NCBI GenBank assembly: GCA_963712595.1
Contig: CAVQIM010000004.1
Span: forward strand, 62,001 to 126,000
Direction of reading: 5' to 3'
From: VRUE01 sp963712595
Lineage (GTDB): Bacteria > Actinomycetota > Thermoleophilia > Solirubrobacterales > 70-9
Length of the DNA stretch: 64,000 nt
Shown here: one piece after another, positions 32,501-40,966 of the stretch
How positions within the stretch are numbered: the first letter of the stretch is position 1
How the letters are laid out: each line of letters starts with the position of its first letter
The notes under the pieces: model-generated
Seen by the model: only the letters and a program-made list of their open reading frames with translations
Databases searched by the model: none
What the model was told of the DNA's origin: nothing
Program-made: the position numbers and the translations under genes

Positions 32501-33643
32501 ATGGCAAGCGTGACCATCCGTCCGGTTCGCACTCGTCGCGAACTGAAGCGTTTCGTCAAGGTTCCCTTCCGCCTGCACCGGGACCAGCCGCAATGGGTTC
32601 CCCCCCTGATCTTCGAGCGGATGGAGTTCCTCGACCGCGAGAAGAACCCCTACTTCGAGCACGCCGAGGCGGAGTTCTTCCTCGCCGAGCGCGACGGCGA
32701 ACCGGTCGGCCGCATCACCGCCCAGGTGGACCGCCGCTGGGACGAGTTCCAGGGCGGCAACGACGCGATGTTCGGCTTCTTCGAGACGGCGGACGACCCC
32801 GAGGTCGCCTCCGCTTTGCTTGGTGCCGCCTCCGAGTGGGCGAGGGCGCAGGGTCGCGTTCGCCTGCTCGGCCCGATGGACTTCACCACCAACGACGAGA
32901 TCGGGATCCTGATCGAGGGCTACGAGCGGCGACCGATGATCCTCGAGCCCTGGCATCCGCCCCACTATCGCGAGCTGATCGAGGCAGAGGGATTTGTCAA
33001 GGCGATGGACGTGCAGATGTGGGAACTGCAGTTCGGCGACCTCAAGGAGGGCGAACGCTTCGACCCGGCGATCCACGCCGCCGCAGAGAAGGCGCTGAAC
33101 GAGGAAGGGATCGCGATCCGCAACATGCGCAAGAGCGAGATGGCCGACGAGGTGCGTCGCTTCATGGGCGTCTACAACGAGGCTTGGGGCGATAACTGGG
33201 GCTTCGTTCCGATCACCGACGCCGAGGTCGAGTTCCAGGCCAAGAACCTGAAGCAGATCCTCGACGAGGATTGGGCCTATATGGCCGAGAAGGACGGCGA
33301 GGTGATCGGCGCTGCCCTCACCCTTCCCGACGTCAATCAGGTGATGGCCAAGCTGAACGGCCGCCTCCTCCCCTTCGGCTGGCTGCGCTTCCTGCGCGGC
33401 AAGCGCAAGGTGGACCAGCTGCGGGTCCTCGCCCTCGGCGTAAAGCACGCCTACCGGCACAGCGGCGTCGCCGCCGGCCTCTACCTCAAGCACCTCGAGA
33501 CCGCCGCCCGGCCGGGAGCGATCGGGGGCGGCGAGATGGGCTGGATCCTCGAGACCAACGGGCCGATGAATCGGGCGATGGAAGGCATGGGCGGCAAGGT
33601 CGTCAAGAAGTACAGGATCTTCGAGAAGGCCCTGGGCGGCTGA
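32501..33643 (+). CDS. GNAT-fold N-acyltransferase, bacterial ceramide-synthase-like
   Basis: The 380-residue protein begins with IRPVRTRRELKRFVKVPFRL, HRDQPQWVPPL, KNPYFEHAEAEFFLAERDGE and VGRITAQVD, a pattern I associate with the GNAT-like family that includes the Caulobacter ceramide synthase. A second GNAT half holds LRVLALGVKHAYRHSGVAAG and a C-terminal WILETNGPMNRAMEGMGG, typical acyl-CoA binding text. Pairing with the serine-palmitoyltransferase-like gene supports long-chain base N-acylation. The last residues (ALGG and stop) are encoded by the arm of a palindrome (33626-33664). Confidence 0.78.
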   Translation: MASVTIRPVRTRRELKRFVKVPFRLHRDQPQWVPPLIFERMEFLDREKNPYFEHAEAEFFLAERDGEPVGRITAQVDRRWDEFQGGNDAMFGFFETADDPEVASALLGAASEWARAQGRVRLLGPMDFTTNDEIGILIEGYERRPMILEPWHPPHYRELIEAEGFVKAMDVQMWELQFGDLKEGERFDPAIHAAAEKALNEEGIAIRNMRKSEMADEVRRFMGVYNEAWGDNWGFVPITDAEVEFQAKNLKQILDEDWAYMAEKDGEVIGAALTLPDVNQVMAKLNGRLLPFGWLRFLRGKRKVDQLRVLALGVKHAYRHSGVAAGLYLKHLETAARPGAIGGGEMGWILETNGPMNRAMEGMGGKVVKKYRIFEKALGG

Positions 33644-33807
33644 TTCCGATTTGCGTACCCGCGGATGACGCGCCTGGCGCGGCGCTGGATCGGCGCCCAC
33701 TGCCTCGCGCGTAGCGCTGCTACGCGCAGCGGCCGCGCGCACCGCCCAGCTTGGCCAGTCGCGCCCCCGCGGGCACGCAAAATGCGGAATCAGCCGCCCA
33801 GGGCCTT
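33626..33807. repeat. 182-bp palindromic element at the 3' end of the acyltransferase gene
   Basis: The arms 33626-33664 and 33767-33807 are inverted over about 40 bp with a 2-base indel and one or two mismatches. The centre is a perfect 9-bp hairpin (33707-33727, GCGCGTAGC/GCTACGCGC), with partial pairing between. The left arm includes the last codons and stop of the acyltransferase gene. Confidence 0.88.
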
Positions 33808-33841
33808 CTTGCTGCCCGCACGCATCGCTACAGTCGGCCGG

Positions 33842-34108
33842 ATGGCGACTGAGCTGGAGCCGATTCAGGTGCGGGTCCTGCCACGCGAAAGCCCTGGAGC
33901 GCTTGTCTTGGGAAACGAGGCGCGCACGGCGGCGATAGCGGCGGCGGGTGGAGTCCTCGCCGGCGCGGTCACGGTGGCGGCGGTGCGCGCGGTTGGCGCG
34001 GCCGCGACCCGAAAGCGCGCCGCCCGCTGGCCTTCGCGCCGCGAGCGTCCGGCCAACGTCCTCGCCAGTCGCTCCTTTCTGGTCGACGTTCATCTGCTCG
34101 GCCGGTGA
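33842..34108 (+). CDS. Small hypothetical protein, Ala-rich with one hydrophobic segment
   Basis: The 88-residue protein has a polar start (ELEPIQVRVLPRESPGALVL), a hydrophobic stretch (AAIAAAGGVLAGAVTVAAVRAV) and a basic region (TRKRAARWPSRRERP), ending FLVDVHLLGR. TACAGT at 33829-33834 ends 7 nt before ATG 33842, supporting this start over the longer open frame that runs back into the palindrome. Its stop overlaps the glycosylase GTG. Function unknown. Confidence 0.55.
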   Translation: MATELEPIQVRVLPRESPGALVLGNEARTAAIAAAGGVLAGAVTVAAVRAVGAAATRKRAARWPSRRERPANVLASRSFLVDVHLLGR

Positions 34109-35007
34109 GCCGGCTCGAGCTAGAGGTAATCCCCCCATCCCCATACCGGCTGCCCGCCCATGGCGGCGAGGACGGCGTGATGCGGGCCGAGGGTGGACTG
34201 CTCAAGCGGCTGCTCCACGTCAACGGCTCTCCTGTCCTGGCTCGGGCGTGGGAACCGGCGAGGGGCCGGGTGGCGCTGCGGGTGGATGCGCTCGATCCGG
34301 AGGAGATCGAGACCCCGACCCCGGTAGTCGCGGGCCCGATCGGCCACGCCGGGCAGGCCGAGCTGGCCCTGGCCCTGGAGCGGATGCGCTTCGCCCTCGG
34401 TGTCGACGACGACCTGACCGAGTTCTACGGCCGCTTCCGCCGCGACCCGTTGTTGGGGCCCCTGCTGCGGCGCCGTCCGCATCTGCGCCCGCGGCGCCGG
34501 CCGTGGGTCTGGGAGGCATTCGCCTGGGCGGTGGTCAAGCAGCTGATCGAGAGCGGCCGCGCCGCGCGCATCCAGCGCCGCATCGTCGGCCGCTGGGGCT
34601 TGCGGCTCGGCGATGGCCCTGGCGATCTGCGCGACATGCCGAGCGCCGAGCTGATCGCGGGTCGTGCCCCGGTCGAACTGGAGTCGATGGGGCTCTCGCT
34701 GCGCCGGGCGATCGCACTGCGGGCGGTCGCCCGTGACGTCGCCGCCGGGCGCTGCGACCTGGCCGAGCCCGGCTCGGACCGGCGTCTGCTTGCCGTGCGG
34801 GAGATCGGGCCCTGGACCGTGCAGTGCCTCGGGCTCTTCGGCCGCGGCGATCCCGATTCCCTCCCTGCCGGCGACTTGATCTACCTGAAGTTGGTCGGTC
34901 GCCTTGGCCGGCTCGGCCGCCGGGCGACGGTCGAGGAGGTCGAGGAGTTCTACGCGCCCTATGCCCCGTTCCGCGGTCTCGCCGCGGCCTGGACGAGCTC
35001 TCTTTAG
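34105..35007 (+). CDS. AlkA-like DNA-3-methyladenine glycosylase (HhH-GPD family)
   Basis: The 300-residue protein has an AlkA-like N-terminal domain and an HhH-GPD core. VWEAFAWAVVKQLIESGRAA corresponds to the usual ILxQQ helix. LLAVREIGPWTVQCLGLFGR is the helix-hairpin-helix, followed by DPDSLPAGDLIYLKLVG with the catalytic Asp (PAGD). It would excise alkylated bases. The GTG start overlaps the upstream stop. Confidence 0.85.
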   Translation: MSRLELEVIPPSPYRLPAHGGEDGVMRAEGGLLKRLLHVNGSPVLARAWEPARGRVALRVDALDPEEIETPTPVVAGPIGHAGQAELALALERMRFALGVDDDLTEFYGRFRRDPLLGPLLRRRPHLRPRRRPWVWEAFAWAVVKQLIESGRAARIQRRIVGRWGLRLGDGPGDLRDMPSAELIAGRAPVELESMGLSLRRAIALRAVARDVAAGRCDLAEPGSDRRLLAVREIGPWTVQCLGLFGRGDPDSLPAGDLIYLKLVGRLGRLGRRATVEEVEEFYAPYAPFRGLAAAWTSSL

Positions 35008-35058
35008 AGCCGGGAGGGGTCACGGATATATGGGGTCATCCTGGCCGGACTCAAGCGC

Positions 35059-37380
35059 GTGCCGCAGGCGTCGATAAGGGCTGCAATGGAGCGGTCGACG
35101 CGGGGCGGCAGCTGGCCCGAAAAACGAGTCAACGAGTTCCTCGACCAGATCTCCGCGGGCGGTGAGGACTACCGGCGGCTGGTCGAGCGCCTGCCGGCGA
35201 TCGTCTACGCCTCCGAGCTCGGCGAGAACGGCCGCTGGCGCTACGTCAGCCCCCAGGTCGAGGAGATTCTCGGCTACACGCCCGAGGAGTGGCTGGAGGA
35301 CCCCGGGCTCTGGGCGCGACTGCTTCATCCCGAGGATCGCGAGCGAGCGATCGCCCAGGAGACCCGTCAGACGATCGGCACCCGCAACCCGCCGCCCGTC
35401 GACTACCGGATGATCACCCGCGACGGCCGCACGGTCTGGATCCTCGACGAGGCGGTGCTAGAGCCAGACGAAGCCGGCACGCCGGTCTGGCACGGCGTCC
35501 TCTACGACATCACCGAGCGCAAGAACGCCGAGCAGGAGGTGCAGCGTGCGGCGGCGCAACAGGCTGCCGTTGCTCGCCTCGGCGGACGGGCGCTGAAGGA
35601 CGGCGACCCCGACGCGCTGATGGGGGAGGCGGTCTCGCTGATGGGCGAGATCGAGGGAGTGGACGGAGCATGCATCTGGGAAATCGGCCGCGACGGCCGC
35701 CGGCTGGCGCTGTGCGCCGGGCTCGAGGGTCGCGTCGTCGGCTCCGCTCGCGCCTCCGCGGCACGCGACTCGCACGCCGGCGCCGCGCTCGACTCGCGGC
35801 TGCACGTGATCGTCGACGACTGGTCGACCGAGCGCCGCTTCTCGATGCCCCCGGCGCTGCGGGTGATGGGGGTTCGCAGCAGCCTCGCGGTGTTGATCGA
35901 CGGCAAGGAGCAGCCCTTCGGCGTCCTCGACGTGCACTCGACCGAGCCCAACCGCTTCACACCGCAGGACGTTCACTTCGTGCAGGCGTCGGCGAACGTG
36001 CTCGCCGACGCGATCGAGCGACACGCCGCCGACCAGGCGCTGCGCCACCGCGTCCTGCACGACCCGCTCACCGGCCTGCCCAACCGGCTCAGCTTCATCG
36101 ACTCGCTGGGCGATGCGCTCACCCGCAGCACGGTCTCCGGCTCTCCCGTCGGAATCCTCTTTCTCGACCTCGACAACTTCAAGCTGATCAACGACAGCAT
36201 GGGCCACCACGCCGGCGACGAGCTGCTGCGCGCAGTCGCGCCGCGCCTGCGCGCCCACCTGCGGCCGGGGGACATCGTCGCCCGCTTCGGCGGCGACGAG
36301 TTCGGCATCCTCGTCGACCGCCTTGCCGACGAGGACGAGGCGGTTGCGATCGCCGATCGCATCGCCGCCGCCTTCGCCGAGCCCTACTCGATGGGTGGCG
36401 CCGACCACTTCGTCAGCGCCAGCGTCGGCATCGCCGTCGCCCGGCCCTCGAGCCGGGAGCCGGTCGACGCCGACCTGCTGATCCGCGACGCCGACGCGGC
36501 GATGTACCGGGCGAAGGAGCGGGGCCGGGCGCGCTGCGAGCTCTTCGACGCCGAGATGCGGGCGCGGGCGTTGCGCCGGCTCGAGGTCGAGCGCGAGCTG
36601 CGCCATGCCCTCGATCGCAACGAGCTGGAGCTGCACTACCAACCGCTGGTTGCCCTGCGCAGCGGCGAGATCACCGGCCTCGAGGCGCTTGTCCGCTGGC
36701 GCCACCCCGAGCGCGGCCTGCTCGATCCGGGTGACTTCGTCTCGGTCGCCGAGGACAGCGGGCTGATCGAGCCGATTGGCCGCTGGGTGCAGGAGAGCGC
36801 CTGCCGCCAGGTGCTCGAATGGCACGAGCTGCGGCCCGACCAGCGCCCCTTCGACGTCTCGGTCAACTTCTCCGCCCGCCAGGTGACCCATCGCGACCTC
36901 GCCGCCTCGATCGACGAGATCCTCACTCGCACCGGCCTCGACCCCGTCCACCTGCGGCTGGAGATCACCGAGAGCGTCCTGGTCGAGGAGTCGGCGACGG
37001 CGATCGCGACGCTGGAGACGCTGAGCGAGATCGGCGTCGGCCTCGTTCTCGACGACTTCGGCACCGGCTACTCCTCGCTCGCCTACCTCAACCGCTTCCC
37101 CTTTGACGCGCTGAAGATCGACCGCTCCTTCGTCGACGCCCTCGGCGTCGAACAGGAGCGCACGGCGATCGTCGAGGCGATCATCGGCATGGCCCGCGCG
37201 CTCTCACTCGACGTGATCGCGGAGGGAGTGGAGAACGAGGCCCAGCTCTCTGAGCTGCGTCGCCTCAATTGCGACTACGCGCAAGGGCACTTCTTCTCGC
37301 GGGCGTTGCCGCCGGAGAAGATCTCCGCCCTGCTGACCGACGGTGCGCCCCTCTACTCGGGGATCTTGCCCGGCAGGTAG
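35059..37380 (+). CDS. PAS-GAF-GGDEF-EAL bifunctional c-di-GMP enzyme
   Basis: The 773-residue protein contains PAS/PAC (about 38-155; YVSPQVEEILGYTPEEW, then WHGVLYDITERKNAEQE), GAF (about 165-325), GGDEF (about 335-500, with intact RFGGDEFGILVDRL and LDLDNFKLINDSMGHHAGDE) and EAL (about 515-765). The EAL domain has intact EALVRW, EITES, DDFGTGYSSL and VIAEGVEN. Both diguanylate cyclase and phosphodiesterase sites look complete. No transmembrane helix is predicted, so it is cytoplasmic. The 3' end overlaps the convergent substrate-binding-protein gene by 28 bp. Confidence 0.95.
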   Translation: MPQASIRAAMERSTRGGSWPEKRVNEFLDQISAGGEDYRRLVERLPAIVYASELGENGRWRYVSPQVEEILGYTPEEWLEDPGLWARLLHPEDRERAIAQETRQTIGTRNPPPVDYRMITRDGRTVWILDEAVLEPDEAGTPVWHGVLYDITERKNAEQEVQRAAAQQAAVARLGGRALKDGDPDALMGEAVSLMGEIEGVDGACIWEIGRDGRRLALCAGLEGRVVGSARASAARDSHAGAALDSRLHVIVDDWSTERRFSMPPALRVMGVRSSLAVLIDGKEQPFGVLDVHSTEPNRFTPQDVHFVQASANVLADAIERHAADQALRHRVLHDPLTGLPNRLSFIDSLGDALTRSTVSGSPVGILFLDLDNFKLINDSMGHHAGDELLRAVAPRLRAHLRPGDIVARFGGDEFGILVDRLADEDEAVAIADRIAAAFAEPYSMGGADHFVSASVGIAVARPSSREPVDADLLIRDADAAMYRAKERGRARCELFDAEMRARALRRLEVERELRHALDRNELELHYQPLVALRSGEITGLEALVRWRHPERGLLDPGDFVSVAEDSGLIEPIGRWVQESACRQVLEWHELRPDQRPFDVSVNFSARQVTHRDLAASIDEILTRTGLDPVHLRLEITESVLVEESATAIATLETLSEIGVGLVLDDFGTGYSSLAYLNRFPFDALKIDRSFVDALGVEQERTAIVEAIIGMARALSLDVIAEGVENEAQLSELRRLNCDYAQGHFFSRALPPEKISALLTDGAPLYSGILPGR

Positions 37381-38375
37381 TCGTTGCTGAGCACGCCGGC
37401 GGCTGGGGGCAGCGTCGAGATCAGCCCGTTGTCGCGCATCCAGCCGATGAAGTCGTCCCACCGCGCCGGGTCCATATAGCCGTACGGGTGGCCGTCGCCG
37501 GCGGGGTCGAGCAGCGGCAGCGTGGCCGCCACCTCGGCGCGAGTCAGCTTCGGATCGAGGTCGGGGTTGGCTTCCAGCAGCGCGTTGGCGGCTGCCTTCG
37601 GGTTTTCCGTCGCCGCCGCGGTGCCGCGCGCCAGGGCGGCGATGAAGAGGCGGATCGCGTCGGGATCTTCTTCCAGGCGCTCGCGCTGGGCGACCAGAAC
37701 CAGCTCGTCGTAGCTGGGAACGCCGAGCTCGTCGACCGGGGTGACCACCGGGTCCTTGCCGCGCAGGCGCAGGTCGACGCCCTCGACGTTGCTGAAGCCG
37801 CCCAGCATCGCCTGGGCGCGGCCACCGGCGATCGCCGGCAGCAGGCCGAAGCCCACGTTGACGGTCTTGACGTCCGAGGGGGCGAGCTTGGCGCGGGCGA
37901 GGATCGTCTTCAGATAGGCGTCCTGATAGGGGATGCCGGCGGTGGCGATCGTCTTGCCGCGCAGGCTGCCGATGCCCTTGATCCCCGACTTCTTCAGCCA
38001 GATCATCGAGGTGAGGGGCCGGTTGACGAGGGCCCCGACGGCGACCACGTCCAGATCCTGTTCCTTGGCGAGCATCACCTCGGGCTCGTAGGAGATCGCC
38101 AGATCGGTCTGACCTGCCGCGAGCAGCTTGATCGGCGCCGCGGGGTCACCCGGCGTGTGGATCGAGACGTCGAGGCCAGCTTCCTCGAAGTAGCCGAGCT
38201 TCTGTGCCATGTAGATCCCGGTGTGGTCGGGGTTGGGGTAGAAGTCGAGCGTGAGGCTGAGGGGCTGCGCTTCGCCGGCCGCGTCCTCGCTCTTCTCGCC
38301 GCAGGCCGCGAAGCCGAGCGTGAGGGCCAGCAGAGCCACGGCGAGAGCGATCGCCGGGGTGAGGGAGCGCTTCAT
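37353..38375 (-). CDS. ABC transporter substrate-binding lipoprotein, ThiY/NMT1-like
   Basis: The 340-residue protein has a lipoprotein signal (ALTLGFAACGEK) and begins mature domain 1 with LTLDFYPNPDHTGIYMAQKL, GYFEEAGLDVSI, the NMT1/THI5 pattern seen in ThiY, which binds pyrimidine precursors of thiamine. GKTIATAGIPYQDAYLKTI and ELVLVAQRERLEEDPDAIR continue the fold. Related SsuA/TauA proteins bind sulfonates, and a TauE gene is adjacent, so a sulfonate ligand is the alternative. It is the last gene of the ATPase-permease-SBP operon. Confidence 0.88.
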   Translation of the reverse strand: MKRSLTPAIALAVALLALTLGFAACGEKSEDAAGEAQPLSLTLDFYPNPDHTGIYMAQKLGYFEEAGLDVSIHTPGDPAAPIKLLAAGQTDLAISYEPEVMLAKEQDLDVVAVGALVNRPLTSMIWLKKSGIKGIGSLRGKTIATAGIPYQDAYLKTILARAKLAPSDVKTVNVGFGLLPAIAGGRAQAMLGGFSNVEGVDLRLRGKDPVVTPVDELGVPSYDELVLVAQRERLEEDPDAIRLFIAALARGTAAATENPKAAANALLEANPDLDPKLTRAEVAATLPLLDPAGDGHPYGYMDPARWDDFIGWMRDNGLISTLPPAAGVLSNDYLPGKIPE

Positions 38376-38385
38376 CCCCTGCTTT

Positions 38386-39138
38386 CTATCGCCAAGTGAC
38401 GATGCGGCGCTCTGCGAGGGCGAGGAGCGCGAAGAGGGCGATCGCCATCGCCGAGAGAACGGCGACCGCGGCGAACGCCCGCGCCGTCTCCAATTGGTTC
38501 ACGTCCTGGAAGATCAGGCGGCCCAGGCCGGAGCCCGAGGCGGCAAGCTCGCCGAAGACAGCGCCGATCACGGCAACGGCAACGGCGATCTTGGCGCCGC
38601 TGAAGGCATAGGGGAGAGAGGTGGGTGCCTCGACTCGCCAGAGGATCTGACGGCGGGAGGCGTCGAGGGTGCGCATCATCTTGGTCGCTTCGGGGTCGAC
38701 GGAGCGCAGCCCGTCGAGCGTGTTGACCGTGATCGGGAAGAAGCAGATCAGGCCGACGATCGCCAGCGTCGGGCCGATCCCGAAGCCGAACCAGACGACC
38801 AGGATCGGGGCGATGACGATGATCGGGATCGTCTGCGAGGCGACGACGAGCGGGTGGAAGGCGAGCCGCAGCGTCTGAGAGAGATGCATGACGACGGCGA
38901 AGGCGACGCCGACGACGAGCGCACCGCCAAAGCCGAGCAGCACCTCCTCGAGGGTGACCCAGGCACTTTCGGCGAGCAGGGAACGGTTCTGCCAGAGCGA
39001 TTCGGCGATTTCGACCGGAGAGGGGACGAGGAAGGGTTCGAGATGAAGAGCGTCCGCAAGCGCACCGCTGCTTGCCGCGATCTGCCAGGCGCCGAGCAGG
39101 CCGGCGATCAGCAGGGAGGGAAGGAGCCAGCGCCTCAC
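38386..39138 (-). CDS. ABC transporter permease (ThiX/SsuC family)
   Basis: The 250-residue polytopic protein has SLWQNRSLLAESAWVTLEEV, QTIPIIVIAPILVVWFGFG and the EAA-loop-like EATKMMRTLDASRRQILWRV, VEAPTSLPYAFSGAKIAVAV. It is the membrane partner of the ATPase upstream (ATGA overlap) and of the substrate-binding protein 10 bp downstream. Confidence 0.92.
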   Translation of the reverse strand: MRRWLLPSLLIAGLLGAWQIAASSGALADALHLEPFLVPSPVEIAESLWQNRSLLAESAWVTLEEVLLGFGGALVVGVAFAVVMHLSQTLRLAFHPLVVASQTIPIIVIAPILVVWFGFGIGPTLAIVGLICFFPITVNTLDGLRSVDPEATKMMRTLDASRRQILWRVEAPTSLPYAFSGAKIAVAVAVIGAVFGELAASGSGLGRLIFQDVNQLETARAFAAVAVLSAMAIALFALLALAERRIVTWR

Positions 39139-39956
39139 CGTGCTCCCCTTCGCAACGCCTGCATCGCCCGCTCACGCACGGCGACGAACTCGGCGGCGGT
39201 GACCGCCTCGTCGCGGTCCGGGGCGCGCGGAGCCGGGGCACGCAGCTCCTCGACGACCCGCGCCGGCCGCGCCGAGAGCACGGCGACCCGATCGCAGAGG
39301 TAGAGCGCCTCCTCGACGTCGTGCGTGACGAGGACCACGGTGCGTGGGTCGGCGTCGAGCGCACCCGCGAGCCAGCCCTGCATCTCGGCGCGGGTAATCG
39401 CGTCGAGCGAGGCGAAGGGCTCGTCGAGGGCCAGCACGGGCTTGCCGGCGACGAGCGTGCGCAGGAAGGCGACCCGTTGCCGCATGCCCCCGGAAAGCTC
39501 GGCCGGCGAGGAGCGCTCGAAGCCACCGAGGCCGAAGCGCTCGAACAATCGTGCTGTCTCGCGCCGTGCCTCCCCGCGGCGGACACCGCGGTTGCGCAGC
39601 GCCAGGGCTGCGTTGTCGATCGCCGAGAGCCAGGGCAGCAGCAGGTCGCGCTGCGGCATGTAGGCGCAGCGGGCGAGCCGCCCATTCGCGTCGGCGGCCT
39701 CCCCCAGCACGATCTCGCCCTCGCCTGGCTCCTGGAGCCCCGAGACCAGCTCGAGCAGAGTCGACTTGCCGCAACCCGAGGGACCGACCAGCCCCAGCAC
39801 GCCGTGGCCTGGAACGGCGAGATCGAGGCGGTCGATCGTGCGCAGCGGGCCGTAGGAGTGCCCAAGGCCGCGGATCGAGAGGGCGACCCCGGGCATCTCG
39901 GGCGCGGCAGGCTTCGCGCCTCCCGTGGCGAATCCCTTTGCTTCCGCTGTGGGCAT
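39135..39956 (-). CDS. ABC transporter ATPase (ThiZ/SsuB family)
   Basis: The 273-residue protein has Walker A LGLVGPSGCGKSTLLELVSG, Q-loop AYMPQRDLLLPWLSAIDN, signature ELSGGMRQRVAFLRTL, Walker B VLALDEPFASLDAITRAE and the switch VTHDVEEALYLCDRV. The start ATG 39956 is chosen because the domain begins about 24 residues later; the open frame continues upstream to 40031 through the 39983-40001 palindrome. It is the first gene of the importer operon, divergent from TauE. Confidence 0.92.
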   Translation of the reverse strand: MPTAEAKGFATGGAKPAAPEMPGVALSIRGLGHSYGPLRTIDRLDLAVPGHGVLGLVGPSGCGKSTLLELVSGLQEPGEGEIVLGEAADANGRLARCAYMPQRDLLLPWLSAIDNAALALRNRGVRRGEARRETARLFERFGLGGFERSSPAELSGGMRQRVAFLRTLVAGKPVLALDEPFASLDAITRAEMQGWLAGALDADPRTVVLVTHDVEEALYLCDRVAVLSARPARVVEELRAPAPRAPDRDEAVTAAEFVAVRERAMQALRRGAR

Positions 39957-39982
39957 CTTGGTATCCTGGCGCACTCCGCCCT

Positions 39983-40001
39983 CCTGACCAAAAAGGTCAG
40001 G
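39983..40001. promoter_or_regulatory. Perfect palindrome between the ABC importer operon and TauE
   Basis: CCTGACC-AAAAA-GGTCAGG lies in the 75-bp divergent intergenic region. It could be an operator for the Rrf2 regulator encoded 970 bp away, or a small hairpin in the importer mRNA leader. No TPP-riboswitch consensus accompanies it. Confidence 0.5.
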
Positions 40002-40031
40002 AAAGTCGATAACCAGTACGGCGGAGCTCAT

Positions 40032-40943
40032 ATGGACCCGGCAATCATCGTCTTCGGACTAGGTATCGGCGTGCTCGTCGGCATGACGGGCATGGGTGGG
40101 GGATCCCTGATGACCCCCCTGTTGATCCTGATCTTCGGGATCCAGCCGACGACGGCGATCGGCACCGACATCTTCTACTCCGCCGTGACCAAGACGGTCG
40201 GCGGCTGGCGCCACCTGCGGATGAAGACGGTGAACATGGAGCTGGTCAAGTGGCTGGCGATCGGCAGCGTGCCCGCCGCCGTGATCGGGGTCGCGATCGT
40301 CTCGGTGCTGGAGAGCCACATCGGCGAAGACCGCCTCGACTCGCTCGTCTACGCCGTGCTGGGAGGGACGCTGCTGATGGTCGGGGTCATCACCCTGACC
40401 CGGGCTCTGATCCTGCGCAACCTGGTCGACGAGCGCGATCGCTTCGACGTCGAACGTCGCCACAAGATCGCCGCCGTGCTGATCGGCGCCACCACCGGCC
40501 TCGTGATCGGCGTCACCTCGGCCGGCTCGGGCACGGTGATCGCGATCCTGCTGATCGCCGTTTACCGCCTGGCGCCGAAGAAGGTCGTCGGCACCGACGT
40601 CTTCCACGCCGCGATCCTGCTCTGGGCGGCCGGCATCGCCCACTGGGTCGGCGGCAACGTCGACTTCACCCTCGCCGCCAACATCCTGATCGGCTCGGTT
40701 CCCGGAGTCGTCATCGGCGCCGCACTCTCCGACAGGGCGCCGCAGGGCTTCATCCGCACCGCGCTCGGCGTCGTCCTCGTCGGCTCCGGCATCGTCACGA
40801 TCCAGAAGGGCGACCCGACCGTCTGGCCGATCGCCGCGGCGGTCGCGGCTGTCGGGCTGGGGGCCATCCTCGCGGCCCCGCGCTGGTTGCACCGCCGTCG
40901 TGAGAAGGAAGCTGCGCGACTTGCGCTCGAGACGGCCAGCTAA
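40032..40943 (+). CDS. TauE/SafE family anion exporter
   Basis: The 303-residue polytopic protein has the two TauE repeats: GMTGMGGGSLMTPLLILIFG, IQPTTAIGTDIFYSAVTKTV and then GVTSAGSGTVIAILLIAVYR, KKVVGTDVFHAAILLWAAGI. Members export sulfite, sulfoacetate or related anions. The start ATG 40032 has GGAG 6 nt upstream. The next gene is an Rrf2 regulator; the pair often handles sulfur. Confidence 0.9.
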   Translation: MDPAIIVFGLGIGVLVGMTGMGGGSLMTPLLILIFGIQPTTAIGTDIFYSAVTKTVGGWRHLRMKTVNMELVKWLAIGSVPAAVIGVAIVSVLESHIGEDRLDSLVYAVLGGTLLMVGVITLTRALILRNLVDERDRFDVERRHKIAAVLIGATTGLVIGVTSAGSGTVIAILLIAVYRLAPKKVVGTDVFHAAILLWAAGIAHWVGGNVDFTLAANILIGSVPGVVIGAALSDRAPQGFIRTALGVVLVGSGIVTIQKGDPTVWPIAAAVAAVGLGAILAAPRWLHRRREKEAARLALETAS

Positions 40944-40966
40944 AGCGCCCTGATTAACTAGCGGCT

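Noticed and set aside
39957..40031. TPP riboswitch expected upstream of a ThiXYZ-like importer
   Set aside because: The 75-bp gap is too short and lacks CTGAGA and the conserved second half; only the simple palindrome is present.
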